Positions 26,281-35,125 of a stretch of DNA of 64,000 bases are shown here, in pieces; the stretch's first letter is position 1, and every line of letters begins with the position of its first letter. The DNA lies in assembly GCA_964450495.1 (NCBI GenBank), contig CAYVFU010000010.1, positions 11,352-75,351 of the forward strand. Direction: 5' to 3'. The translations under genes and the position numbers were made by a program. The notes below the pieces were generated by a model. It did not search any database. It saw only the letters and a program-made list of their open reading frames with translations, and was not told where the DNA came from. The DNA comes from CALFUK01 sp964450495. GTDB lineage: Bacteria; Bacteroidota; Bacteroidia; Chitinophagales; Saprospiraceae.

Positions 26281-28890
26281 ATGTATAGACTAGCATATTT
26301 TACGTATTGTTTTTGTTTAATGATAACAATTGTAAGCGCACAGAACGCTGCAATTGTAACGTCAATTATTGTTGATGATAACAATGTTAGTGGTGGAGGT
26401 TTTCAAAGCGATGTAACGATTACAGAAGATGGAATGACAGTATACTCAGCAGCTGATGTTTCAGGTATATTTAAATCAACAAATGGAGGCTTGTCTTATG
26501 TAAACATCAATCAAGGATTGCATAGTCCCAAAGTTGCAACCTTAGCCATCACGGCAGATAACGAACAAATACTTTATGCAGGTACAGGAGATAAAGGAAA
26601 CAATGGCGGATTATTCAGATCAATTGATGGCGGAGATACTTGGGAGATAACCAATAAAGGTGATAGTGCATTCTTTGCAGGCAACCATTCAGCTGATTCA
26701 GATTCACTGCCATATGGTAACCATCCTCGCTCTAATGGAGACCTTATAGCAATAGTACATGGTCCAATATTAGATACATTCACCGATGATATTGTAATTG
26801 CAGGTACATACAAAAGTGGTGTAAAGATATTTACAGATGGGGGTGATCAGCTAGCAACCTTTGCTGCTCAAGAGATTATTGATACAGAAGGTTTTGTCCG
26901 GTCAGTCGCTTACGATCCATCAATACCTAATACAGCATTTGCGGCTATTCAGTTTATAGATACATTGCAGAGTGGGATATATAAAATAGACTTTTCTAAT
27001 ACTGACTCAATAACCTCAGAATTTGTTTACCAGGCTTTCAGACCTGAAGGCTTGGTAGTGTTGGGTAGTGGCCATGTGTATGGAGCAATAGGTTCGGAAG
27101 GAATAGTGAAATATAATGGAATAAGCTGGAAATCTGTAAACAATAACCTAGGGACTTTTCCGCCAAATGATACACTAAATCAATGGACAGCTGTAACAGG
27201 CTACGTTAAAAATGGTAATACAGATATTGTATATGCCACTGTCAATAATAGACTAGGGTCTAATGCCGGTCCAAATTTTTCTAGTGTGTGGAGAAGCAAA
27301 AATGGAGGTAGTTTGTGGGAGCCTTTAGTTGATTATAATACGAATATTTCACATCAGATTTTCGGACAAACATATGACTGGTGGTATAGTAGAGAAGGGT
27401 TTCCTGCGGCATCACTTGGTCGTGGCAATAATGTCATCAGCTCTATAGAGGTTGCGCGAGGAGTATTTCCAGACTTTGTTACAGACGACATTATTTATGT
27501 ATCAGGTAGAGGAGGGATTTGGAAGTCTGAGGACGGAGGTTCTAATTGGAATCCTGCTGTTTATAATATGCAAGCGACAGCGAATAATGATGTAGCTGTC
27601 AACCCAAACAATCCAGCTCAAGTGGTAATTGGCAATACTGATTATGTGGTACTAGAAACAAGTAATTACTTTAGTGGTAATCATATATCAAAGGATAAAC
27701 CAGCCGGAGCTGAATCTCGAGGACACGATGTTATTTTTGATGCGACTTCTAATAATATCATCGTAGGAGTAGGCGATAGAGACAGAAATGAAGGGGGAGA
27801 AGTTTTTCTCAAGTCGGCGGATGACTTAGGAGATAGCTCTGAGGCTTGGTTGAACACACAACTCATAAATGCCACTGAGGATGAGGGAAAAGTTAGAGCA
27901 GTAAGCTATGGTTATCACGATGGTGTTGAAGCATTGGATGAGGCAATTATTTTGGCAGCAGTAGAGGGAGATGGTGTGTACAGTCATGAGGATGAAAGCT
28001 GGTCAAAAAGTAATGGGGTAGATATACGTGCTACAAAACGGAGTAATTTTATATGGCCTGACAATGGAAATTCTGGAGTCGTTTATTTATTAGACCTATT
28101 AGAAGGATTGTATCGATCACAAGATGGCGGTAAAAACTGGACCAACATATGGCCAGATATGAGTTTTAATAACAGAGATTTCTTTAATACCGGATATATT
28201 ACAGCTGATGATAAAGATCCAACAACATTGTACGTATCCATACAAGGTAAAACAGGGTCAGCAATAGGTACAGGTTTTCGAGTGTTCAGGATGGAAGGAG
28301 CAAACCAAGGCATCTTTGGCGAACCAGGAATTGACACTAACATAGTAGATATATCTCATTACACTGGAGATCTAGATATTAAAAGACCAGGTCCCATTGA
28401 CATGGGTCCGGACGGTAAGCTATGGCTTACGCAACAACAAGATTCAAAAAACTCAGTGTATGCAGAGCTCTTTGTCATGGAAGATCCAAAAAATGATTTG
28501 CTGTTTACAAAAGTCTCTAATAACGATTATCGCAATTTAGCTATCCAGCCTAGTGGTATGGATGTATCTAATGATGGACATGTTTACATCGCCCAAAATG
28601 GTACTGGATTAGTCAAAATTAAATATACAGATACCACAAATGTTGGATTGAGTGATGACTGCATTGAGATATATCCTGATCCTATACATTCTATTTTTAC
28701 AATTACAGGAACATTATCAGCGTATGACATTGAGATTATAGACGCAAATGGAATTGTGCATACTACTTTAGATAATTCTGGAACAACAGTCCTGATAGAT
28801 ATGAGTGATTTGCCAATAGGTACTTTCTTAGTAAGAGCAATTAACCAAGTAACTGGTGCACTACATATTCAGAAAATTTTAAAATTCTAA
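26281..28890 (+). CDS. Secreted BNR/sortilin-like beta-propeller protein with T9SS signal
   Basis: An 869-aa exported protein. The signal peptide is MYRLAYFTYCFCLMITIVSA. BNR/Asp-box type repeats recur (IFKSTNGGLSYVNIN near 60; LFRSIDGGDTWEITN near 115; WRSKNGGSLWEPL near 340; IWKSEDGGSNWNPA near 415; LYRSQDGGKNWTNIW near 615), which form one or more beta-propellers like the VPS10/sortilin or xyloglucanase type. The last about 75 residues form a T9SS type A sorting domain (EIYPDPIHSIFTITG ... GTFLVRAINQ). No catalytic residues can be assigned. It follows the DUF4249 gene by 89 nt and might be part of the same regulon. Confidence 0.8.
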   Translation: MYRLAYFTYCFCLMITIVSAQNAAIVTSIIVDDNNVSGGGFQSDVTITEDGMTVYSAADVSGIFKSTNGGLSYVNINQGLHSPKVATLAITADNEQILYAGTGDKGNNGGLFRSIDGGDTWEITNKGDSAFFAGNHSADSDSLPYGNHPRSNGDLIAIVHGPILDTFTDDIVIAGTYKSGVKIFTDGGDQLATFAAQEIIDTEGFVRSVAYDPSIPNTAFAAIQFIDTLQSGIYKIDFSNTDSITSEFVYQAFRPEGLVVLGSGHVYGAIGSEGIVKYNGISWKSVNNNLGTFPPNDTLNQWTAVTGYVKNGNTDIVYATVNNRLGSNAGPNFSSVWRSKNGGSLWEPLVDYNTNISHQIFGQTYDWWYSREGFPAASLGRGNNVISSIEVARGVFPDFVTDDIIYVSGRGGIWKSEDGGSNWNPAVYNMQATANNDVAVNPNNPAQVVIGNTDYVVLETSNYFSGNHISKDKPAGAESRGHDVIFDATSNNIIVGVGDRDRNEGGEVFLKSADDLGDSSEAWLNTQLINATEDEGKVRAVSYGYHDGVEALDEAIILAAVEGDGVYSHEDESWSKSNGVDIRATKRSNFIWPDNGNSGVVYLLDLLEGLYRSQDGGKNWTNIWPDMSFNNRDFFNTGYITADDKDPTTLYVSIQGKTGSAIGTGFRVFRMEGANQGIFGEPGIDTNIVDISHYTGDLDIKRPGPIDMGPDGKLWLTQQQDSKNSVYAELFVMEDPKNDLLFTKVSNNDYRNLAIQPSGMDVSNDGHVYIAQNGTGLVKIKYTDTTNVGLSDDCIEIYPDPIHSIFTITGTLSAYDIEIIDANGIVHTTLDNSGTTVLIDMSDLPIGTFLVRAINQVTGALHIQKILKF

Positions 28891-28922
28891 GAGTCAAATA
28901 AGATCTCAGCTAATAGTTGAAC

Positions 28923-30713
28923 TCAGTTATTTAACTTTTTCAACATCTCTACAGCATTGCTATTATTTGGATTCAATTCTAATGATTTCTTATAAAATTG
29001 TATGGCTAATTCTTTTTCACCTTTAGCCATATACCCTTCAGCCAAGCTGTCGTATGGATCATAGGCTTCTGGATGTAAGGCTACATTCAATTTAAATATG
29101 GCTATAGCCTCATCTACATTATCTTTCTCCAATTGCTGGTAGCCAAGATTGTTGATGCGATATTCTTGAACAGCGTAATAGTCTGGTTCTTCTTTTTGCT
29201 TTGATTTATACATAAGGAGTGCTTTGTTAAAATCTCCATCTATCAGAAATTCTATTGGCAGTTTTTCATCAGTTGTTATTTTCTTTTTATACTCCAATTC
29301 TCCATTTTCTTGTTCAGGCAAAAAGACTAATGAGGGTTTACCTGTTTGTGGGTTACTTAAGAACTGGATACTTGCTTTTCGCTCTCTTCTAACAAAAGTA
29401 TTCTCTCCAATTTTTAAAAGCTCTTCTGGATTGCCGTTTAGATACTTTAAGTATACAGTTCCCTCTTTTTCGTACACAGTTATGTTGTCATCAAAACCAT
29501 AATCATATTTACCAACTATGCGATCTAATTCTTCCTTTGTGTAGGCATGTTTTATGTGTATGGGAGGAGCTTTGTCCCATTCATAGGATCTCATTATAGA
29601 ATTCATGATTTCATTGATCAGATCTGGATGATTGGCATTTAACATGACCACAGCACCATATCCATCTTCTATATGACCTGCCATATTACTTGAAAAACCT
29701 TCATTCCAACCTCCATGTCCAAATCGTCCATCTCTTAAAAAGATACCTAATCCCACGAAATCACCCTCTACGGGAGTTACCATTTGACGAGCCATTTCTG
29801 ATGACAACACTTTCTCTGAATTGCCTTTTAAAGTCTGTTGTAAATCAATGACGAATTTTGCCAATTCACCAGCATTTGTCCAGAGGCCTGCTGCTGCCAT
29901 TTCAGGATAGGTGTGTCGCTTTCCTTTAGTCATGGAGCCATCAGAGAGATAGCCAGTAGCAGCCAACTTTAATTGGTCGGGAGGCAAAGGTTGTGCAAAT
30001 GTACTTTTAGTCATGCCAATTGGGCCTAACACGGATTCTTGCATGATACTTTTGTAATCTTGCTTTGCGACATCTATCATCATTTGCTGCATCACACAAT
30101 AGCCTCCACCAGAATAACGCATGTCACCACCAGGAGTTTTGTCGACAAGGATAGGGTCAGAATTAGCCGCCCCTTTACCATTTAATAAATCTATGAGGTT
30201 AGGTACTTCTAGATCTGATGAATAGCCCCAAAAGCCATGTACAGTCATTCCTGCTTTATGGCTAACCAATCGCTCCAAGGTTACCTTTTCTATTTCCGTA
30301 AATTCATTTTCAGGTATTTGCCAAGATGTTAGATAATCGTTGACATTTTTATCCAAGGCCAACTGTCCATCTTCAACCATTTTTAATGCTGCATAGGCAG
30401 ATACAGGTTTGCTGATAGAGGCCGCTTGAAAAAGGGTATTATCTGTAACTGGCGATGATTGTTCTTTATCTACATAACCATAGTTTTTGGTCCATGCAAT
30501 TTTATAATCGTGTACGACAGCTATGCTCATACCTGGAACTCCATAGTGAACCATTCTTTCTTCAATGGTCCATGTTGGTTCTCCTTTGATATAATTATAA
30601 TTAGATAATCCAGTTTCTACTTGTAGAATTTTTTCTGTTACAGTTTGGGCATGTGTGTAAATGGAAAATCCAAGGAGTAGAAGAATAGCAATACAGAAGC
30701 TCGAATATTTCAA
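28923..30713 (-). CDS. Beta-lactamase-fold serine hydrolase with C-terminal TPR
   Basis: A 596-aa periplasmic enzyme with signal peptide to THAQ (residue 23). The class C/penicillin-binding-fold active site is visible: Ser99-Ile-Ser-Lys102 (SxxK), the tyrosine motif in MRYSGGGYCVMQQ near residue 205, and HGGWNEGF near 335 in place of KTG. Residues about 510-596 contain TPR-like helices (AYDPYDSLAEGYMAKGEKEL, AIQFYKKSLELNPNNSNA). The combination is common among Bacteroidota esterase/peptidase-like proteins of uncertain substrate. It is convergent with the BNR protein, with 32 nt between stops. Confidence 0.87.
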   Translation of the reverse strand: MKYSSFCIAILLLLGFSIYTHAQTVTEKILQVETGLSNYNYIKGEPTWTIEERMVHYGVPGMSIAVVHDYKIAWTKNYGYVDKEQSSPVTDNTLFQAASISKPVSAYAALKMVEDGQLALDKNVNDYLTSWQIPENEFTEIEKVTLERLVSHKAGMTVHGFWGYSSDLEVPNLIDLLNGKGAANSDPILVDKTPGGDMRYSGGGYCVMQQMMIDVAKQDYKSIMQESVLGPIGMTKSTFAQPLPPDQLKLAATGYLSDGSMTKGKRHTYPEMAAAGLWTNAGELAKFVIDLQQTLKGNSEKVLSSEMARQMVTPVEGDFVGLGIFLRDGRFGHGGWNEGFSSNMAGHIEDGYGAVVMLNANHPDLINEIMNSIMRSYEWDKAPPIHIKHAYTKEELDRIVGKYDYGFDDNITVYEKEGTVYLKYLNGNPEELLKIGENTFVRRERKASIQFLSNPQTGKPSLVFLPEQENGELEYKKKITTDEKLPIEFLIDGDFNKALLMYKSKQKEEPDYYAVQEYRINNLGYQQLEKDNVDEAIAIFKLNVALHPEAYDPYDSLAEGYMAKGEKELAIQFYKKSLELNPNNSNAVEMLKKLNN

Positions 30714-30913
30714 TATAGTATTATTTAAGTATTGATTAGCAGAGTATACTTATAATAACGACAATAAAAATGAAAAGATGCATTCTTGAAATCAAAGAAG
30801 CGATTTGTCCATTCTGATTTATGTTTCTTTAGACTAATTAGGGCAGTCATAATGTTATAAAGTATCAGTCTGCAATCCTTGCTACATCGATATGAGAACT
30901 CCTCATAAATCCG

Positions 30914-30975
30914 GCCAATCCTATTTAACCTACTAATTTTGCCAATCCTATAGATTCTACTAATCCTAGCTCTTT
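30914..30975. repeat. Imperfect 27-nt tandem repeat
   Basis: Two neighbouring units begin with GCCAATCCTAT at 30914 and 30941 and share a following CTACTAAT; a third partial TACTAATCCTA follows. The tract lies between the serine hydrolase and the 309-aa gene and reaches the stop region of the latter. It resembles short TAGGATT-type repeats common in Bacteroidota intergenic DNA. Confidence 0.4.
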
Positions 30976-31895
30976 TTCCCCTCCAACAGTCTTTTAAATT
31001 TCTGCCGCAACTCATCATCATCACCAGCCATTTCTTCCATGATTAAGGTAAGCTTGGTTTCATACTCATCTCGTTTTTTAATCTGTGATCTTAGATAACT
31101 TACTAAAAGAACCAAAAGGGAGATGAATAAAGCACCATAAATGAAATTCTCTTTAACCCATTGACCCCAAGATTCGACTTGATCGTTAATGGTTATTTTT
31201 TTACTAATCTCAAGAACCATATTGCCTAGCGTGTCTCGCAATTCTCGACTAAGTAATTCTGTACTTAAATGCGAAGAAACAGAATCAAACTCAATTCCGC
31301 TGATGGCATCTGTCAGAAAATAACTCAGACTATCTTTTAGTTTTTGTGACATGGCATCCATTAGTGTTTTCTCCAGGCTGCTAATGTTATAACGCAACGT
31401 GGAAAACACTTCATCCAAACTGTGTGTAAGATTCGATTCTATATTGGATATTGCTACTTTCAGATCACCATCAGCACTGCTTACGGCACTATTGACAAAA
31501 GCTTTTAATCTCAGTTCCAAGGTTTTATTGAGCAGTGAATCGGTTATGCCTTTGGAAAATTTTATGCCAGGAGTGCGTGTATCCAATGAACTAAACACTT
31601 TATTTAATTCTTTCCCAAGTGTTTCAGATAGTGCAATACTGAATTTAGATATTTCACCTTCAGATGCATCAGTTGCAAGCCCTTGAATTGCACCTTCAAC
31701 TGCGTGCTTTGTTAACCGTTCAATTGTCTCTGCGTTGCTTAAAGAATCTATTCTTGACTCAATTCTCGCGGCAGCATCATAGCCTATTGATTTTGGCTTC
31801 AGTAATGTGCAAGAACTAAGCAGGATTATTAGTCCAAGTATACCTAAAAGAGATTCGCTCAGACATAGAACTTGTGGTGTGTCTTGTACTTTCAT
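30966..31895 (-). CDS. Lipoprotein-like protein with C-terminal membrane helix
   Basis: A 309-aa protein of no recognised family. The N-terminus has a hydrophobic stretch ending in LLSSCTLLKP, a good lipobox (Cys29). The centre (residues 40-235) is predicted alpha-helical and polar with many Leu/Ser/Asp, suggestive of a coiled or amphipathic bundle. A second hydrophobic segment (FIYGALFISLLVLLVSYL, about 247-264) is followed by a charged tail (SQIKKRDEYETKL ... KFKRLLEGKKS). If the lipobox is used and the helix spans a membrane, the protein would bridge or loop back; if not, it has two spans. The frame at 30725-31024 is a shadow. Confidence 0.7.
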   Translation of the reverse strand: MKVQDTPQVLCLSESLLGILGLIILLSSCTLLKPKSIGYDAAARIESRIDSLSNAETIERLTKHAVEGAIQGLATDASEGEISKFSIALSETLGKELNKVFSSLDTRTPGIKFSKGITDSLLNKTLELRLKAFVNSAVSSADGDLKVAISNIESNLTHSLDEVFSTLRYNISSLEKTLMDAMSQKLKDSLSYFLTDAISGIEFDSVSSHLSTELLSRELRDTLGNMVLEISKKITINDQVESWGQWVKENFIYGALFISLLVLLVSYLRSQIKKRDEYETKLTLIMEEMAGDDDELRQKFKRLLEGKKS

Positions 31896-32080
31896 TGATT
31901 CAGACTAAAAGTATAAAGGAATTTTAGAACGAGCGCATGTTATTACAACAAATCTATTCGCTTAAAGGATTTTGTCTGCACGTTCCTAAACTAAAAAGGC
32001 ATATACGCCTTAAGTTAAATGTAAGTATTTCGCCTTCTTTTTTATTAAAGTCAAATTAATTGACGTACAAATGACAATAA

Positions 32081-32111
32081 TTGAACAACTAGTGTGGACA
32101 CTGTATGTTTA
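32081..32111 (+). promoter_or_regulatory. Candidate promoter of GH26 gene
   Basis: TTG at 32081-32083, 20 nt, then TATGTTTA at 32104-32111, one mismatch from TAnnTTTG. The spacing fits a Bacteroidota promoter, and the ATG follows 17 nt after the box. Confidence 0.35.
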
Positions 32112-32128
32112 TTTTATAATTTACAGGT

Positions 32129-33253
32129 ATGTCTGCCAAACTGATATTCATATTAGCTTTAACTACACTACTATTAGTAGGCTGTGCAGATGATTTTGAG
32201 CCTATAGATGCTATGATATCACCAGTTGAATTTGGAACAGCTACACTTGCAGACCCAAATGCAACAGAAGAAGTATTTTATTTAAGGAATAAACTCGTAG
32301 AAGTAAGTTACAAGGGATGTGCTTTTGGACATCAAGATGCGACGGCGTATGGTGTTAATTGGGATCACTCAGGGTTTCCTAGTACAAGTGACGTGTATCA
32401 AGTTGCTGGCGATTTTCCGGCTGTAATTGGTTTTGATTTGGGAAGGATAGAACTCGGCAGGAGAGATAATATTAATGGAATCAACTTTACATTGATGAAA
32501 GAGCTCATCCAAGAAGCACATGCAGCAGGGAGTATCATCACATTGTCTTGGCATGCTGCTAATCCAATCAATAGACGAAGCCCGTGGTCTGTAACAGGCG
32601 CTATCAACCGAGTATTACCATCAGGTGATCGACATGAGATATTTGAGACTTACATTTCTCGTGTTGCTGATTTTATGCTTGATCTTACTGACGATGAAGG
32701 TAGACCTATTCCGGTTATTTTCCGCCCTTGGCATGAGATGAATGGTGACTGGTTTTGGTGGGGTAATAGTATATTGACTAATGAAGAATTTAAAGATCTG
32801 TATTCGACTACAGTAGATATGCTTGTCAATACACACGATGTACATAATGTGTTGTTTGCCTATTCCCCAAATTGTGCATTAACCGAAGAAGAATATTTGG
32901 ATTTTTATCCTGGGGATGAGTGGGTAGACTTATTTGGCGTAGACGTGTATGATTTTACAGATAATAATTTTGTAGAGATAGCAACCCAAAGTTTAGAGAC
33001 CATTTCTCGTCTTGGTGCACTCAGAAATAAGCCTTTTGCATTTACAGAAACAGGCTTAGAAAATGTTGTTGAAAGTGATTGGTGGACAACTAAATTATAT
33101 CCTGTTTTGCAAAATACTGGTGCATCATTTGTCATGCTTTGGCGCAATGATGAAGCAGTGCACTGGTATGTTCCTTTTGTAGGGCATGCCTCAGTAGAAG
33201 ACTTTAAAACTTTCGTAAACAGACCTGACATTCTTCTCCGATCTGACATTTGA
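32129..33253 (+). CDS. GH26 beta-mannanase-like lipoprotein
   Basis: A 374-aa lipoprotein (LLVGCADDF, lipidated Cys19) with a single GH26 (beta/alpha)8 domain. The acid/base is Glu203 in RPWHEMNGDWFWWG (His202 preceding it as in typical members) and the nucleophile is Glu307 in FAFTETGLE. The FGHQDATAYGVNW segment near residue 70 is also typical of family 26 endo-beta-1,4-mannanases, which cut mannan or glucomannan by a retaining mechanism. It is likely displayed on the outer membrane. It is a single gene, flanked by convergent lpdA with a repeat/terminator element between. A second, divergent GH26 lies at 55327-57021. Confidence 0.92.
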   Translation: MSAKLIFILALTTLLLVGCADDFEPIDAMISPVEFGTATLADPNATEEVFYLRNKLVEVSYKGCAFGHQDATAYGVNWDHSGFPSTSDVYQVAGDFPAVIGFDLGRIELGRRDNINGINFTLMKELIQEAHAAGSIITLSWHAANPINRRSPWSVTGAINRVLPSGDRHEIFETYISRVADFMLDLTDDEGRPIPVIFRPWHEMNGDWFWWGNSILTNEEFKDLYSTTVDMLVNTHDVHNVLFAYSPNCALTEEEYLDFYPGDEWVDLFGVDVYDFTDNNFVEIATQSLETISRLGALRNKPFAFTETGLENVVESDWWTTKLYPVLQNTGASFVMLWRNDEAVHWYVPFVGHASVEDFKTFVNRPDILLRSDI

Positions 33254-33400
33254 ATTTGTTGTTAGAAATCAAAATTCCTTGAAGAATTGTTTTAGTGATT
33301 ACTATTTTTCAGAGCTTATGATCCAAAAAGGTTTGATTGAAATTTTAAGCTGCTCAAAATGTCGAACTATGTTTTATAACACATAGTAGATAATCATTTA

Positions 33401-33450
33401 AGAACCCCCGTCCGCCTAGTGGCGTCCATCCCTCCAAAAGAGGGGAATTT
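33401..33450. repeat. Intergenic hairpin element ending in CCCTC/GAGGG
   Basis: AACCCCCGTCCGCCTAGTGG, continuing to AGAGGGGAATTTTATTT, contains stem CGCC/GGCG (33413-33424) and stem CCCTC/GAGGG (33430-33444) followed by T-rich DNA. It matches the style of a dispersed Bacteroidota element (CACC..CGTC...CCCTCC..GGAGGGGAATT). A related copy is at 63814-63880. It could also terminate the GH26 transcript. Confidence 0.5.
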
Positions 33451-33518
33451 TATTTGCTAGTTAGCAAAAGTGTGATTGGTATATGAGTCCATTAGCCTTT
33501 TAAGATCGAACCTCAACA

Positions 33519-34916
33519 TTACAAATGAATCACCTCATCATACGCCGCTGCTGCTGCCTCCATAACTGCTTCACTCATTGTCGGATGAGGATGAATTGTT
33601 TTGATGATCTCCATACCTGTCGTTTCTAATTTTCTAGCTGCAACAACTTCAGCTATCATCTCAGTGACATTGGCACCTATAAAGTGAGCACCCAAAAATT
33701 CACCATATTGTTCATCAAAGATAACTTTCACAAATCCACTGGATGCACCACTTGCTTTTGCCTTTCCTGAAGCTGAAAATGGAAATTTGCCAACTTTCAA
33801 TTTGTATCCTGCTTCTTTAGCTTGGGCTTCAGTATATCCAACACTTGCAACTTCTGGATAACAGTAAGTGCATGAAGGGATATTATTATAGTCTATTGGA
33901 GTAGGGTGGTGATCTGCAATTTTCTCTACAGCAAGAATACCTTCTGCAGAAGCCACGTGTGCTAAAGCCGGGCCACGTGTGATGTCTCCAATGGCGTAAA
34001 TACCAGGTACAGATGTTTGTCCGTATTCATCAACTTCGATAAGTCCTTTTTCTGTTTTGATGCCAAGTGCTTCCAACCCTAAGTTATCTAGATTAGTAGA
34101 CACACCTACTGCAGATAAGACTACATCACACTCGATAACTGAAGTCTCATTTGACTTGCGATCTTTTACTGTTACTTTACAACCTTTTGCACTGGTCTCC
34201 ACAGATTCTACAGCAGTATTTCCCAATACGGTCATACCTGCTTTCTTATATATTTTGGTGAGTTCTTTAGATACATCTTTGTCTTCTCTAGGTAGGAGTC
34301 CTTGCTCTAGGAATTCGACTACAGTGACTTCTGTTCCGATTGTATTGTAGAAGTAAGCGAATTCTACACCTATTGCACCAGCACCTATGACTACCATTTT
34401 CTTGGGTTGTTTCTTTAAAGACATTGCTTGTCTGTAGCCAATCACTTTTTCCCCATCTATCTCCATGCCAGGCAATGCTCTTGCTTTTGCTCCTGTAGCT
34501 AGTATAATGTTTTTGGCTTGGTGTTCTGTTTTTGCTCCTTTGTCATCCGTAACAATAACTTTCTTTCCTCTTCCTACTTCACCATGTCCATTGATGACTG
34601 TAATTTTATTTTTTTTCATTAAAAATTGAACCCCTTTACTCATCCCGTTTGCGACTTCTCTGCTTCTGTTTACCATTGCATCAAAATCAGCTTTAGCCTC
34701 TCCGATAGTAATCCCATAGTCAGAAGCATGATTGATGTATTCGTATACTTGTGCGCTTTTCAAAAGAGCTTTTGTTGGAATGCATCCCCAATTGAGACAA
34801 ATACCTCCAAGAGATTCTTTTTCTATAATAGCGGTATTTAGACCAAGTTGCGAAGCTCTAATAGCTGCAACATATCCACCAGGTCCACTTCCAATAACAA
34901 TGAGATCGAAGTTCAT
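33519..34916 (-). CDS. lpdA: Dihydrolipoyl dehydrogenase
   Basis: A 465-aa flavoenzyme that reoxidises dihydrolipoyl groups of 2-oxoacid dehydrogenases and the glycine cleavage system. FAD-binding GSGPGGY (residues 9-15), the redox disulphide Cys40/Cys45 in GGICLNWGCIPTK, NAD-binding GAGAIGVEFAYFY near 180, AIGDITRGPALAHVASAEG near 310, and the catalytic IHPHPTMSEA near the C-terminus are all present. The length is normal. It is cytoplasmic and would serve the E1 at 5748-7748 and the gcvT system. It stands alone, convergent with the GH26 gene. Confidence 0.96.
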   Translation of the reverse strand: MNFDLIVIGSGPGGYVAAIRASQLGLNTAIIEKESLGGICLNWGCIPTKALLKSAQVYEYINHASDYGITIGEAKADFDAMVNRSREVANGMSKGVQFLMKKNKITVINGHGEVGRGKKVIVTDDKGAKTEHQAKNIILATGAKARALPGMEIDGEKVIGYRQAMSLKKQPKKMVVIGAGAIGVEFAYFYNTIGTEVTVVEFLEQGLLPREDKDVSKELTKIYKKAGMTVLGNTAVESVETSAKGCKVTVKDRKSNETSVIECDVVLSAVGVSTNLDNLGLEALGIKTEKGLIEVDEYGQTSVPGIYAIGDITRGPALAHVASAEGILAVEKIADHHPTPIDYNNIPSCTYCYPEVASVGYTEAQAKEAGYKLKVGKFPFSASGKAKASGASSGFVKVIFDEQYGEFLGAHFIGANVTEMIAEVVAARKLETTGMEIIKTIHPHPTMSEAVMEAAAAAYDEVIHL

Positions 34917-35125
34917 AATAATAGGTTTGTGTCATACAAAGATAAGGAATGCACACTTATAAACTTTGCATGATATTTAATTCCACACAAAGTGGTATGA
35001 GCAAAACACATAGATATTTACCTGACATTTCTCGAAATATGATTTGTCGTTTTTGCCAATATTTCCAATTTATTTAAAACCCTATCAAGGTCACTACCAG
35101 CCTTTACTTTACGATAAATTTAGTT

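Noticed and set aside
26281..28890. Xyloglucanase or sialidase call for the BNR protein
   Set aside because: The BNR repeats are present, but catalytic residues of those families could not be identified, so no enzyme name is given.
30725..31024. 99-aa minus-strand frame
   Set aside because: It overlaps the end of the 309-aa gene, and its repeated RIYRIGKI pattern is translated 27-nt tandem-repeat DNA.
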